From positions 1-42,882 of the IMG/VR virus record IMGVR_UViG_3300013131_000089: a stretch of DNA of 42,882 nt; one strand, written 5' to 3'. Both the position numbers and the translations under genes were made by a program. Position 1 is the stretch's first letter; every line of letters starts with the position of its first letter. Under the pieces are notes generated by a model. The model was not told where the DNA came from. It saw only the letters and a program-made list of their open reading frames with translations, and did not search any database. Below are positions 23,891-35,900 of the stretch, piece by piece. The DNA is from a virus.

Positions 23891-25153
23891 TTATAAATTA
23901 TAATCCATTTCAACAATAATATCCGACAAAACTGGTGGTATTTTATCTTCTAGCATTTTTAAAGTAATCTCTATATAAACGTGGTTGCACGTATTCGGGT
24001 TGGTCAAAGAATAGCCGCTTACACTCGGGTAAAATACCCTGTATTCAAAGATGTCTGAAAGCAATGACTGATTAACGTTGTAAATTTTTGGCGAAACGTT
24101 TATAACTTTGTTTATAGTGCTTCCCGGCGGAGCGTTAAATTTAACGAAGGTTTTACCGTTGGGCAGGAACTTATCGTATCTAATATCAAAATCGGAAAGA
24201 CCATAAGTATAAACGTAGGAATTGTTTTCCTTAATATAATTTCTTTGTCTTAACAAAATTCTGACTGCGGTTATTGAAGTTTCGGCAAAATAGAACTTAA
24301 GAGGCCCTGAATTGACAATGGTATCCGAACCAACAATCGACCAACCACCTGGCGGAACCTTGCCAAGAGCGTCGTATTCCCCGTCATACAATCCGTTGTT
24401 TAAACTTTTGTAATCGTCTTTGTCGGTCATGGTTGGATTATTTTTTGTTGTATATTCTATTTTGACCACATCTATACCGTTGGACGGGTAAGGAAAAATA
24501 GACAACGAGTTTGTCAAAGAACTTCCAATCGAACCTATCGGTATTTTCACATACAAATACATGCTGACACCAAGTGGATTAGGTTCGGTCAAAATAACAT
24601 TTCTTCTCCAAACTTTATCCGGTTGATTCAAAAATGCGTTTTCGACAGGAGTGGAGTCTATAAGGGCTCCGGTTCCGTCTCCGCCAGACAGATTGGTGTC
24701 TAATCTGGTTTCAAGAAAATTGGGTATAACCTGACCTTTGATTGAATTAACAAATTTAATTTTGGAATGAGAAGATCCTGAAGCTACCGGTAAGGTTAAA
24801 TGGTTACAATAGTCGTTAAACTCTAACGCATTAGATGCGGATATCGCATAGCTTGTTGAAACAAAGGGCGATAGATCTATCTGATTTTTAGAATGGATGG
24901 ATACTTGATTTGTATTTATACTTTCTATGTTCCTAATTCTATCTTGCAATTCTTGAATAGCGGAAGTCAAAAAAATATTTTCTTTTACTATTCTTTCAAT
25001 AATTTCATTAATTTTTTTATCCAAAACGCCATATTTGTTATACAGGTAAACCAAATCTGCGTAGTTTTCTTCTATGCGCTGGTTAAAATCCGTGCTGGAA
25101 AGTGGGCCGTGATACTTAACTGGTTTTTTCTGCGTATAAATATAATCAGACAT
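23891..25153 (-). CDS. Tail/baseplate-type structural protein, 420 aa
   Basis: A coiled-coil segment (residues 45-75, EIIERIVKENIFLTSAIQEL) precedes a long beta-rich part with many serine, asparagine and glycine residues, and a C-terminal ITLKMLEDKIPPVLSDIIVE. This build is typical of trimeric tail-fibre or baseplate proteins. The ATG is preceded by GGAG. It is one of a run of minus-strand structural genes (42882-23210). The exact role is unknown. Confidence 0.75.
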   Translation of the reverse strand: MSDYIYTQKKPVKYHGPLSSTDFNQRIEENYADLVYLYNKYGVLDKKINEIIERIVKENIFLTSAIQELQDRIRNIESINTNQVSIHSKNQIDLSPFVSTSYAISASNALEFNDYCNHLTLPVASGSSHSKIKFVNSIKGQVIPNFLETRLDTNLSGGDGTGALIDSTPVENAFLNQPDKVWRRNVILTEPNPLGVSMYLYVKIPIGSIGSSLTNSLSIFPYPSNGIDVVKIEYTTKNNPTMTDKDDYKSLNNGLYDGEYDALGKVPPGGWSIVGSDTIVNSGPLKFYFAETSITAVRILLRQRNYIKENNSYVYTYGLSDFDIRYDKFLPNGKTFVKFNAPPGSTINKVINVSPKIYNVNQSLLSDIFEYRVFYPSVSGYSLTNPNTCNHVYIEITLKMLEDKIPPVLSDIIVEMDYNL

Positions 25154-25161
25154 TTAATCTC

Positions 25162-25599
25162 CTAAGTTTCTTCTCTCATTTTGGCTTCAATTAAATCAAG
25201 CTTTCTTAGCAGGTGTGCAATAGTGGATGAATTAAATTGAGGTTTATTAAATTGTAATATATCGTTCAAATACGGGGTACTAGCTTCAACGTTATATTCT
25301 TCTTCTTCTCTATCGTATGAAACGCTTTGAGAATATATGGTCATTAACAGGTCTTGGTTTACATAGTAGTCTGGAGTGGCCGAATTTAGATTATCCCCTG
25401 ACATTTTTCCGGCATTATCAATCAAGGATTGAAGGTCATTCATCTTTTTATGAAGTCTGTGAATATCCATGAGTATCTGATCATTGGCCAAATTTAAAAC
25501 AAAAGAGGGCACTGGCCCCTTATAAATTAGTCTTTGTCTATTTAATAAAGGTTCAAAAATTGTTTCTCTTTTGTTTTTATCGGAATAAGAAATGGTCAT
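25162..25599 (-). CDS. Small structural-cluster protein, 145 aa
   Basis: Starts MTISYSDKNKRETIFEPLLN; a central helical segment (MDIHRLHKKMNDLQSLIDNA) is followed by acidic and polar sequence and a C-terminal helix (STIAHLLRKLDLIEAKMREE). It contains SATPDYY and ASTPYL, echoing the ATP/STP motif of the protein at the right end. Probably a small baseplate or tail component; function not recognised. Confidence 0.7.
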   Translation of the reverse strand: MTISYSDKNKRETIFEPLLNRQRLIYKGPVPSFVLNLANDQILMDIHRLHKKMNDLQSLIDNAGKMSGDNLNSATPDYYVNQDLLMTIYSQSVSYDREEEEYNVEASTPYLNDILQFNKPQFNSSTIAHLLRKLDLIEAKMREET

Positions 25600-25606
25600 A
25601 TGATAC

Positions 25607-27814
25607 CTAATGATTGAATTTAACTGTATAAGAATTTAAAGCTGGAGCAGAATAGGAGTCTGCACCCCTAAAAAAATCTGCTCTTATTTTAACAAAGTTA
25701 ACTTTGTTTTGATTATTTGCATAATAGTATACATTACTTCCGTCTCTTATTTCCTGACTTCTTCTATACACAATTTCCTTATTGTTTTCATAGTCGATAA
25801 CAGAAAATACATTGTCATAATTTGAATGTTTATTTCTTAAATCTTCTATTTTAACCAAAGACAAATAATTTCTGTATATCGTAGCGTTTGGCACTTGCGA
25901 TAGCGCTTGATCTTCCATCAGTGCGATTGTGCCGTTAAATGGCGTTTGTACGCCATTTGTATTATTTGTAGATTTGTTAACAACAATAACTATTTTATTT
26001 TGACCCTTAACAAAATTCCAAGTAAGTGAAGCTGATAAAACTCCGGCGGCCAAAATACCAGAAGTGGAAAGTTCAACGCCGTTCAAATATACGTTAACAT
26101 CCCAATACTGCGCTGAAAGTGATTTTAAGAAATTTTTTGTTAAAGTTAAAGATTCTTCCATGAAAACATTGGTAGTAATATACAGGCTTCCAAACGGAAC
26201 ATTTTGGGCTGAATAAAATTCCTGTGTTGAATTAACCGTAGCAAACGATGTGGTGATAACAATATCTCTTCTTTCGCCATATAAAACGCTGTGCCAGGTG
26301 GCTATGTCTAGGGCGGTGCCGGTAACATGTGATACCTGGAGTTGATCACTTTTTACGCTTTCTAATATGTATGGTTCGTATGGTTCTGAATTTTTTGGGA
26401 ACCTACACAATCTATACACATTAAAATTTCTTGACAAAAAATCGTTTTGATAAAAATAATCTTCAATTGGATTGTTGTAGACACTCGTTCTAGGAATTTG
26501 TACAACAGAACTAAAAGTAGATTCAATAGAACTTGTTTCGGTTTTTACCAAATTGGACTTAACCAGTTTTGTTCCCCTGAAGTCTACCGTGCTTGGGTAA
26601 CTTGCATTTTTTTCCGAAGCCGGGGATATAGAAATCCAATTGAATTGATTAATGTCTGTTCCAAAATTGTTGTCTGCGGCAATGTAATAACTGATCGATG
26701 TTCCGGAAGGAATCTGCTGATCTACGTCAAAAACAATTTTGTCTATAGCGAGATTGGGATTTTGATTGTTGGGCGGGCCGAAAGACTTGCTTACATAGAT
26801 TCCGGAAGAACTGTAATATGGCGCGGTGATAATTAACTCATCAATTCTAAAATCATATACATATACTGCCTGATTGTTTTTTGTCGAAAAGAAATCTGGT
26901 TCAATTTTTGTTAAATAAAGTTCAATCATAGAACTTTTTTTTGTTGTAAAATTAAAAGAAAAATTGTCATAATCGCTTGAACTATCTTTTGTAAAAAACA
27001 ATGATTTATTTTTATCGACTGGATCAATAACCAAAAGACTTGTTTCAACTGGTTTTTTTGAATTAATTTTACCTTCTACAACAGAAATTCCAGGAGTTTC
27101 CGAATTATACAATGTAACAGGAATAGAAATCTTCAATGTGCATACGCCAATCGAATTAGACTCATATTGCATTGACCATTCGCTGTTGTTTAATCCATTA
27201 AATGCGTTGGAAATATCTATTGATTTTCCAGATATTTTTGTTACGCCATCAAAATAAACATCAGCTGTTGCATTAGAGACCTTGTTGAGAACATTGCCCA
27301 CATAATTGAATAGCCCCGAAGTTTCTTTTGGCAAAGTTGCCTTTCTTGCGGAAGTATCCACGATTGCCGTTGTGTTATTCAAATCGGTATTATTTGTATT
27401 GTTAAAAGCTTCCGTAAAAGAAAAATAATATCCACCAGTATTGTTAATGCTAAACAAAAAATCATCAACTGTTTTTTCTAATTCAGCTCTTCTGGATTTA
27501 AGATCTTCTATCTTAAATTTAAATGCAGATATCAAACTATATAATTCTTCTGTTTCTTCATAATAATTTTCATACAAAACATCTAAATTAAATCCACTGT
27601 GCAAAATGACTCTATTAAGTTTTTCTATGTCTATTTCTAGGCTTGAATTTAAATCAGAAAATGGCACCGGGATCGGTTGACCGGGTTTGAACCTTGAAAA
27701 ATATCTGCCATATATTGAAGAAATTTCCTGCGTAGACGGTTCACTGCCCAAGGAGTAGTATATCTTGTATATGGTTTCAAGAAATCTTCTTTTTTGTATG
27801 TTTTCTATTGACAT
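25607..27814 (-). CDS. Structural protein, 735 aa, baseplate/tail type
   Basis: A helical N-terminal region with a coiled coil (FKFKIEDLKSRRAELEKTVD, about residues 95-115) is followed by beta-sandwich-like domains rich in threonine, serine and asparagine (for example VYDFRIDELIITAPYYSSSG). The layout resembles the neighbours at 27817 and 30251, suggesting a family of related structural proteins. It starts two bases after the upstream gene ends. No enzymatic motif is visible. Confidence 0.75.
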   Translation of the reverse strand: MSIENIQKRRFLETIYKIYYSLGSEPSTQEISSIYGRYFSRFKPGQPIPVPFSDLNSSLEIDIEKLNRVILHSGFNLDVLYENYYEETEELYSLISAFKFKIEDLKSRRAELEKTVDDFLFSINNTGGYYFSFTEAFNNTNNTDLNNTTAIVDTSARKATLPKETSGLFNYVGNVLNKVSNATADVYFDGVTKISGKSIDISNAFNGLNNSEWSMQYESNSIGVCTLKISIPVTLYNSETPGISVVEGKINSKKPVETSLLVIDPVDKNKSLFFTKDSSSDYDNFSFNFTTKKSSMIELYLTKIEPDFFSTKNNQAVYVYDFRIDELIITAPYYSSSGIYVSKSFGPPNNQNPNLAIDKIVFDVDQQIPSGTSISYYIAADNNFGTDINQFNWISISPASEKNASYPSTVDFRGTKLVKSNLVKTETSSIESTFSSVVQIPRTSVYNNPIEDYFYQNDFLSRNFNVYRLCRFPKNSEPYEPYILESVKSDQLQVSHVTGTALDIATWHSVLYGERRDIVITTSFATVNSTQEFYSAQNVPFGSLYITTNVFMEESLTLTKNFLKSLSAQYWDVNVYLNGVELSTSGILAAGVLSASLTWNFVKGQNKIVIVVNKSTNNTNGVQTPFNGTIALMEDQALSQVPNATIYRNYLSLVKIEDLRNKHSNYDNVFSVIDYENNKEIVYRRSQEIRDGSNVYYYANNQNKVNFVKIRADFFRGADSYSAPALNSYTVKFNH

Positions 27815-27816
27815 AA

Positions 27817-30243
27817 TTATCTAAACCTAGCTCCAATTTTATAGTAATATAGTATTGGCGTGTTATTTGTTGTCCTGTCTTTTCTCATTTGAATTTTAAT
27901 TATAATAGAATTAATCGGATTTGGAATTCCAGGATCAGTGCCTTGATTTAAATACCTAATTTGAGGTATTTCTATATCATCAGAAAGATTTTGATTAAAC
28001 GATAAAACCTCATGAATTCCCGTGTAATTTCTTTCTACTGGCTGTATTGGATAAAAGTTAACCCCACCATCAACGCTAATAGAATACAATATGTTTGACC
28101 CAGCGTTTTTTTGATTTTCAATAAAATCCGCTGCATAAAGTGTAACCATATTAAGGTTTCCAGTTACAAAAAATGGTTTAGAAATTATTTCTGCGGACTC
28201 TTGAAAAGTCTCCTTGCCAAAAGAAATATCTCTTATGCCTATGCTTGCTCGTTGAGCTTTCAATTCTTCAAAATTTCTTTTTAAAACTAATTGAACTTTT
28301 GTAGTTTTATTAATAGTATCATTATATTTTTCCACAGAAGTATTATTAGAAGTTGCAGAATCTATGACCTTGAAACAGAGGCCAAAATTTTTCGATATGT
28401 CTGTCGATGCAAGTGTTGAAATAGAGGATGATCCGACTGTAAATTTTACATTAGTCGCATTTACGACTTCTGTGATTGTAAAAACCCCAAGAATATCCAA
28501 CGAAGTCCATCTATCCCTAATGTATATCTTGTCGCCAACATTCAATTCATGAAGATTTTGCGTAGTCAGGGTTGCTAAATTTGATGCGATTGAAATAGAG
28601 TTCATTTTTATTTTTAAATTATTTATTGAATTAGTCAACGACGGATCAATTAAAACACACGCCGACGGATAATTTGTGTTAGTGATTCGATCCCTGTTTG
28701 CAATCAACAATTCTTGGGAAACAAAACCGATTGAGTTCTCTTTGGTTGTGAATAAATCTATATTTAAATCTAAATCTTTTTTATACCAAAAAAAATCTTT
28801 TTTGTTGGCGGTTATTTTCAACTGGTATTTTGTTTCTCCGGCCACCTGGTTGTTGTATGTGATCGAAACTTGTTTTGTATCAACGCTTGATGATTTTAAT
28901 TCTGTTGGTCGATTAATGTTCGGGACCAAAGTCGTTTTGTCCCAAACAATATTTTTTGCTTTTGCGCTCAATGCGGCCTCTGGCTGAAAATGAACCTGAT
29001 TATTCCATTTTGCTGTTGAGTTTAACTCGTATGGAGTCCAGTATGCGTGTTTTATGACAGTATCCTTGAATTCATCCTGCTCAAAAGTAATGTAAACTTT
29101 GTTTACATGTTGTTCTTCAAATCTGAAGACACCTTTTTTATAGAAAAAATTTTGATAATTTTTAAGATTTTTCTTAGACAAATCAGAGGCTATAAAAACA
29201 GGGCCTTTATTAATAAGTTCTTTGGTTACATTTTTTTTCTCATCATAAAGTTTGATGGAAGTTACTTTGACGTTCTCAATGAGGGCGTTTGCCCCTTGAA
29301 TATCGTAGCCAAAAAACGGCACTATGGAGATATGGTTAATTTTTTCTCCAGATTTACTTTGTGTTGAAAACTCTAATGTTAATTTTAATGGTTTTGACGT
29401 ATCAAATTTGCCCCAATTAATGTATTGAGACCCATTAAAGTATTGAAATTCGTACTCTGGCCTGCTGGTATAATTTGCCGCCAATACATTTATAGCCTCG
29501 TATTCAAAATACGTAGCTGGACTGTTGTCTACTGCTGCCGATAATGTTGATCGCAAAATACTGGAGTCTTTTTCGTAAAGAAATTGACTTTGATTTGCAT
29601 CTTTATAGAATAGGAAATGATTTCCCTTCAAACCATTTGATGTTCCAGCAAACGGTACCTCTGTTGAGGTATTTTCATTATAGTTTTGATTTACAATATT
29701 AATTGTACCGTTGCTTTTTTTGCTAGTAATTTTAGGTAGAGTCGCATAACCGTCTGATATTTCTGGTATCAATCCGGCTTTTATTTTTTTGGCGTCAACT
29801 TTTGATAAATCATTAAAAGAATCTCCAAAATATGAAATATCTGGCGAAAAATTTTCAGAATACATTTCAAGAACGTTTATTTTTGATTTTATTCTGGATA
29901 TGAAATTTTTTTCTGACTCTAATTGATTTGAAATCATATTGAAAGTATTGATGTGACTTGCCGACATCGCCTCTAATTGATTGGTCATAATATTTAAATC
30001 TTTTGACATTAAGGATATCATTTCATTAAAAATTGCCGAATTAGGAATGCTTCCTTTTTCGAATAGATTAATATCAAAAGAAGTACCACCAACTTTTTTA
30101 TGTATTTCTAACAATAATTTTTGATATTCTTGATTAAATTTATCTGGTTCTACATTTTTTTTAATTAAATATTCGGTGATAAAATTTTGAACGCGCATAA
30201 TTATTTGCGAATATACCAATGTGTCTGTTGATAGTTGAGCCAT
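27817..30243 (-). CDS. Structural protein, 808 aa, baseplate/tail type
   Basis: The helical N-terminus (about 1-135, with MTNQLEAMSASHINTFNMIS) leads into beta-rich modules, including a discoidin/carbohydrate-binding-like stretch RPEYEFQYFNGSQYINWGKF and EFSTQSKSGEKINHISIVPF. Such modules often bind surface glycans. It is eight bases from the upstream gene. Role in host contact is plausible but not proven. Confidence 0.75.
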   Translation of the reverse strand: MAQLSTDTLVYSQIIMRVQNFITEYLIKKNVEPDKFNQEYQKLLLEIHKKVGGTSFDINLFEKGSIPNSAIFNEMISLMSKDLNIMTNQLEAMSASHINTFNMISNQLESEKNFISRIKSKINVLEMYSENFSPDISYFGDSFNDLSKVDAKKIKAGLIPEISDGYATLPKITSKKSNGTINIVNQNYNENTSTEVPFAGTSNGLKGNHFLFYKDANQSQFLYEKDSSILRSTLSAAVDNSPATYFEYEAINVLAANYTSRPEYEFQYFNGSQYINWGKFDTSKPLKLTLEFSTQSKSGEKINHISIVPFFGYDIQGANALIENVKVTSIKLYDEKKNVTKELINKGPVFIASDLSKKNLKNYQNFFYKKGVFRFEEQHVNKVYITFEQDEFKDTVIKHAYWTPYELNSTAKWNNQVHFQPEAALSAKAKNIVWDKTTLVPNINRPTELKSSSVDTKQVSITYNNQVAGETKYQLKITANKKDFFWYKKDLDLNIDLFTTKENSIGFVSQELLIANRDRITNTNYPSACVLIDPSLTNSINNLKIKMNSISIASNLATLTTQNLHELNVGDKIYIRDRWTSLDILGVFTITEVVNATNVKFTVGSSSISTLASTDISKNFGLCFKVIDSATSNNTSVEKYNDTINKTTKVQLVLKRNFEELKAQRASIGIRDISFGKETFQESAEIISKPFFVTGNLNMVTLYAADFIENQKNAGSNILYSISVDGGVNFYPIQPVERNYTGIHEVLSFNQNLSDDIEIPQIRYLNQGTDPGIPNPINSIIIKIQMRKDRTTNNTPILYYYKIGARFR

Positions 30244-30250
30244 ATAATGC

Positions 30251-32914
30251 CTATTCTATTTGAGTTTTGTATTTATTATCGTATTTAATGAATGTGTTTG
30301 CAATGCTGTCCTGAGATTCTATAGAAAATTTAAACAACAGTCTATCTATAGAATAGTTGCTTAAAGAAGAATCTAGATTTCTAAGCACTACTCTGTATCT
30401 GAATATTTCGGCGATATGATGATACAGCACTCTGAATGGCAAATCTATTGATTTATTAAACAAAAGGCTTTGGCCATTGTGTGTGAACAATAGTAAATCC
30501 GTCTTATAAAAAGACTCTTTTTTGGAGCTATCAAGAATATAATTCGTGAGATTGATAGCCACACTCCCATCATCTAGCACGACTTTGACAGGGGAATAAG
30601 ATGAGTAGTCGAAGTTGCCAAAAGAACTATTGGACGTGGTGATCGTGCCGTTTATGGGCGAATATCTAGCGTTTGCAAATTTTCCATAGTCTACGTGGGG
30701 GTTATGTAACAGCTGAACTCTATTGCCAAAATCTGTTTTCTCAAATATTTCTCCGTTAAAACCATTGGTGCTTGCGGCGGTTAGTATTGGATTTGCCAAA
30801 GATCTTGAAAAAAGCGATATTTCCTTGCACGCCTTTTCATTGTTCGGCACATAAGATACCGTGTAGGCATCGAGTACTGATTTGTAGTTTAAGATTGTTA
30901 TGTTTTTACCATTGACTATAAACGTATGAGGATCTCTTCTAACGCCAAATTCATAAAGGTTAATTGACTCTAAATTTGGAACAAATCTTAACGCAGCTTC
31001 TCCTTTGAGATTAGGGAAAAGTATTTCTGTTTTTATAGTTGAATCATTAAACGGCATGATCGGAATCCAATCATTCTCCAATATCGGATTGTCTTTTATG
31101 GAAACGCTAAATTCAGCTGATGTTTGATTGAGAGTTGTGCTAGAATCAGTTCTTGATAATTCAGAAAAATAATTTGCCATCATTTTTACATTGAGTGGTG
31201 TTCCTGGCACGGAGATGCGCTTGCTTACGTAAACTGATCTTCTTGGGATAACAGCGACACTTGTTGTATTCTCAAATATTGTTATATTTTTTAATGAAAA
31301 CATATACTCATATTGATTTTGTATCTCGATGTTATTTAAAACATCTACTACATTTGTTTTATCTATAGAGCTAAAAGACTCTTCGATAAAATGAATATTC
31401 TTTGAAACATTGTTCGAATCCGCCAATGGTGCAATTCCGCCAGATGCAAATGTCGACATTGGTTTGTTAAGGTCTCTTAGGTTTGATTCTATATATGTGT
31501 TTTTTACAGAGGCTCTTATATTCGCCCCAATAGAATAAGATACTATTGAAAATATTAAGTTAGATAATATTGTAGTATTTTTAAATTTATTGTAAGAATC
31601 TAGATCGGAATAATATTGATTATTTTTAATCTGTTTTAAAACTCCAACACTTTTTTTAGATAAATCTGTTGGATAATAATACGTATAATCGTAATCGTAT
31701 AATCTTTTATTTTTTAAAATATAATCTTTTGCGTAATCCTTAATAAAAAATTTTATAACCATATCCTGAAGAGTATCATGTCTTTTTTTTCTATCTTGAC
31801 GAATTTGTTTTGCAAATTCATTAATCATTTTTGCATTGGCCTCTGATTGAATAGGGGTTATTTTTGTTCTAACATATTCTTTTTGCGCAAAAAACAACAT
31901 AATAGATTTGATTAAGGTGTTGCCTGAAAGAGTCAAATCGAAACTTTTGTCAATGTAAACTGGTTTATCTAAAATAATATTTTTTTGAGAACTGTTTTGC
32001 GCCAATGGGTTTGGGTTATTGCTTGGCCCAGAATCAACAGCTGCCTGCATAAGGTATAGGCCTTTTGTTACGTTTGGATTTATGTTAATTTTAGATACAT
32101 TAATTTCATTATTTAATATAATTTCAACAGCGACTTGTGCGGAATCATCGAATTGTGAAGGTTTTCTATACTGCCTAAAATCTGCTCTATCAAAAATAGA
32201 TTCTTTAATCCTGAACGGAGATTTTATTGTTAAATTCCATGTTTTGTTAGAAAAATTATCAAAAATATTTTCAATGTTAGTACTGCTTGAAATATATTCG
32301 GACGAAAAATTTGTATAGTATTTTATTTCTTTAATATTATCTTTAAAATTGTCTATTGTCGTTTCAGATTGGCCCGAAGAAAACTGCAAACTACCGGTCA
32401 TAGGATCGACTATTGCATTTTCAATCGCGCTAAATGGCACTCCTGTTCTGTCGGGATATTGAAATTGATTTGAATCAAACAAATTAGAATTTAATGTATT
32501 ATTAAAATTTTCTACAAAATTATAATTATACAAATCATCTTCTCCAGACAAAAATGACCAATTATTAATATATGATTCTAAGTACAAAATATCTTTTTCG
32601 ATTTTTTGTATTTCTCCAGAAAAAATAGTTGACATTGAATATTTTAACATCGCCAAAGATTGCGATATATCATAGTTTGTCTTAATCCTAAGATCCATAT
32701 CCCTAAACAAATCAACAATTGGCTGCCTCTGCATGATGTTCATGTTTGAAACCAGACTTGGGATATAGTCGGACGGTCCAGCGAAGCTGGATATTTTGTC
32801 TATCAACCTGCCTATTTCAATTTTTTCTAGTTTAGATTCTGACAATACTGATTGTATTGTTCTTGTGGTTTGTCTCGTAAAAGACGAAATATGATCGCTT
32901 AGTTCCATCAACAT
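30251..32914 (-). CDS. Structural protein, 887 aa, baseplate/tail type
   Basis: The ATG at 32914 overlaps the stop of the giant tail gene (TAATG) with GGAGA eight bases upstream, so it is preferred over a TTG five codons earlier. The first 150 residues are helical (SDHISSFTRQTTRTIQSVLS), and the rest is beta-rich with FKLINPKDVEI-like modules such as QVAVEIILNNEINVSKININ. Same build as the genes at 25607 and 27817. No in-frame CGG. Confidence 0.75.
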   Translation of the reverse strand: MLMELSDHISSFTRQTTRTIQSVLSESKLEKIEIGRLIDKISSFAGPSDYIPSLVSNMNIMQRQPIVDLFRDMDLRIKTNYDISQSLAMLKYSMSTIFSGEIQKIEKDILYLESYINNWSFLSGEDDLYNYNFVENFNNTLNSNLFDSNQFQYPDRTGVPFSAIENAIVDPMTGSLQFSSGQSETTIDNFKDNIKEIKYYTNFSSEYISSSTNIENIFDNFSNKTWNLTIKSPFRIKESIFDRADFRQYRKPSQFDDSAQVAVEIILNNEINVSKININPNVTKGLYLMQAAVDSGPSNNPNPLAQNSSQKNIILDKPVYIDKSFDLTLSGNTLIKSIMLFFAQKEYVRTKITPIQSEANAKMINEFAKQIRQDRKKRHDTLQDMVIKFFIKDYAKDYILKNKRLYDYDYTYYYPTDLSKKSVGVLKQIKNNQYYSDLDSYNKFKNTTILSNLIFSIVSYSIGANIRASVKNTYIESNLRDLNKPMSTFASGGIAPLADSNNVSKNIHFIEESFSSIDKTNVVDVLNNIEIQNQYEYMFSLKNITIFENTTSVAVIPRRSVYVSKRISVPGTPLNVKMMANYFSELSRTDSSTTLNQTSAEFSVSIKDNPILENDWIPIMPFNDSTIKTEILFPNLKGEAALRFVPNLESINLYEFGVRRDPHTFIVNGKNITILNYKSVLDAYTVSYVPNNEKACKEISLFSRSLANPILTAASTNGFNGEIFEKTDFGNRVQLLHNPHVDYGKFANARYSPINGTITTSNSSFGNFDYSSYSPVKVVLDDGSVAINLTNYILDSSKKESFYKTDLLLFTHNGQSLLFNKSIDLPFRVLYHHIAEIFRYRVVLRNLDSSLSNYSIDRLLFKFSIESQDSIANTFIKYDNKYKTQIE

Positions 32915-35900
32915 TAGAGAGTTCTCCAATCATTTCCATTCATATCCTGAATGTCAAAAGCTACTCCTGCAGTTAAGTTAGATCTCACTATATCGTAAAT
33001 ATCGTTAACGTTTTGAAAGTTACTCCTAACTTTATCGGGTATTTGCACTATGACATATCCGCCATTTGGGTATATTTTTCCTCTTCCGGATTGAATATCG
33101 TTAAATGAAAGTATGCTTACATCAGCTTCTGATTCTTCGCGCATCGAAACATCAGGCGCTATGCCACCGCCCTTCACTCTAAGATCGTTTATCTGTACAT
33201 TGTTAATATTGTACAGATTATTAACAAGAACGGCGCCGATATAAAGAGCAAAGGGATTAAATAAATTTGTGTTGTTGAAGATATCTGTATTAAACGAGTA
33301 GTCAACAATGCTGTTGGGCTCTTGATAATCGGATACATTGACATATTCTCCATCCACAAGCTCTTCTACGGTAGTTGGAAGAATATAGAAATACATTTTT
33401 GACAACCCCGCAACCTTCATTGGCGCCAGGTTTGCATTAACATTTTTAAACGATTGTAAAATTACTTGGTCTCCGCCTACGTTGGTGACAGTAAAGCAAC
33501 CTAATCCAGAAAAGTTAGAGTAAGGGTTTAGGGGTATTTCATTGCCTTGTATGTTGTAAAGCATAATATTCGGATTTTTAACAACGTAATTTACTTTAAT
33601 TTTTTGAGGATCTGATGGTACTATTTCTTTTTCAAAGAAAATTCTTCCGGTATGTTTATCAAAATTTTTAATCATATCGTCGTCAATCAGTTCAAACTGT
33701 TTTTTTGAATTTTGTATGTAAATATCAATCCACGGTTTTATTGGACTTGCATCAGTGTATTTTTTATTAATTGCTGTGACGTTTGTTTGAACTTGGCTAA
33801 CGTGAAAAGATCCATGTCTAACTTGAATTTCATTCTCTGACAATACAATTGGATTTTCTTCTATAATGTCGTAATAACCAGACCCAAATATTGGAGAAGA
33901 TGGTATTTCTATTCTTGTGGTATCGTAAAAACAACGCAGTTCTTTGCCTTTATAATTTTTTTTCCAATCATAAAAAGGATAATTTATGGGTATTTCTATC
34001 TTTTTGTAGAATCTACCTCTGCTTAAATTAACAAACCATTGATCAAATTTTGACAAATCTTTTGGAGGAGTCGATAAATAAATCTTTGGCCTACTACTTA
34101 CGCGCACTAGGTAAAGTGGGCAAATGTTTTTTGCTGGAAAAGAAAATTCAGAAAGTGTCCCAACACGATTTTCTAAACCGATAATATTTTCCAGAGTTGA
34201 GGCGTCTCTGTCGGCATCATACGCGTGGACGGCGATGTAAACGTCTCGTTTATTTCTTAGATAATATTGATAAGATAGTTTAATCCCTAAAAATTGTTTT
34301 GTTCTAATGTTATAAAAACCCCATTGTAATCCGTCGGGCGGAGCTGTCAACGTACCGTTTTTGTCTTTGAGATCCCACTTAACTATTGTGTTGCCAAAAG
34401 ACGTTTCTACGTTGGGCATAATAAATTTAGAAAAATCTGGCATTCCCGCTGGATTGCCCAAAGAATCTGTTAATACCACAATACCGTCTTTTGCATTGAC
34501 CGACAATTTAACGTTTTGTTTTGACTTTAAGTCGGTTATATCCGCGTCTGCAAGATAAAAATTATCAACTGAATATTCTTCCGAGAATTCATCAGATATT
34601 ACCTCTACTCCATTTGTTGTTACAATTAAATATTGCGGCGCTCTGTTTGTTAAAATTGTAAATTGTGAAGCGATTTCGGAACTGGTAAGATTTTTGCTTT
34701 CGGTAGGAGAAATTTTTTCAACTTGAGATATGCTCAGATTAACACCTTCAATAGAAGCCCCTCCTGAAAGGGGGGAAACAACAATTGTTGACTCATCTTC
34801 CTCCCAATTATATTCATCATTTATATCATTGATGCTACTTGAATAAACAATTTTGTTAAAAGATTTAGAGAATTTTTTTTCTACCGGGTTACCATCATCG
34901 TCGATTAACGGTTTATCATCAACTATGGGCACTACTTTCATCGATATTTCGTTAATTTTTATCTGGGTCACCTGGCTTCGAGAGGCGGAAGAAATTGCTT
35001 TTGCGATAGTTCCCAAACTAAAAACCCCATAATCTCCAGAATCTAAAAAGGTTTCACCAGATATAACCCCGGTAGCCGTTGCTTCTGCGCTTAATCCGTC
35101 AATAACTGTAGTTTCTCTTGGGACTGCAGCTATTGGCGTACCAGGCGTTCTTATTTTGAATGAAATATCTTGTATGGAAAAACCTTCTGCATTAGGACCG
35201 TGAACTCCGTCGTTGATAGATTTTCCAACAACCTCAATCATAATATATTTAATATTTCTTCTGTCCGCGATTGGCACTGAAGTGGAAGTATTGGGCGACA
35301 AAGATTTCAATACTGGTACTAAGTTTGACGGACCAGCTTTGCCCGCAGACGGTCCAGGCCCCGGACCATTCCAATTAGGATCACGAACGATTGTAGATCC
35401 GGCAAATTGCGGAATACTATGTGCAGAAACTGCTAAATCTTGCTCGTACAAAAATATTTGCTGTACGCCCAAAGGCCATCCCCCTGCTTTAATTTCAACA
35501 GCTAATAGTTCTTGCCATGCAAAAGATTGTCCCGATTGTTGTTTAAGTTGCGGAACTTCAACGACTATAAAATCTTGAATTGTGGTTGGTCCGGGAATTC
35601 CTGTATAACTTATTCTTCTATATTCATCTGAAGATGATCCGTTGCAAACCGCGGCAATATCCGAATACTTGAGCGCATTTTGGATATACGGTTTGGCTTG
35701 TTCTGGGGCTTCTTTTTGAAGTTTTTCAAATTTTGCTTTGTTGTTTTTATACAAATCAAGCCAATATGTCGCCATGCATGCTTTGGTTTCAGAATCAACA
35801 ATTCCTTCGTTTCTATAAGGGTTCAATTTTTTGTCGGCTTGATATTTTGTTACGGCATTTGCGGTTTGGTTTCCATAATTTCCATCAACGTTAACAGAAT

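Noticed and set aside
31405-31430. tRNA-like T-arm (TTCGAATCC) in the 887-residue gene
   Set aside because: It lies inside a coding region with no acceptor or anticodon stem around it. No tRNA was found in the window.
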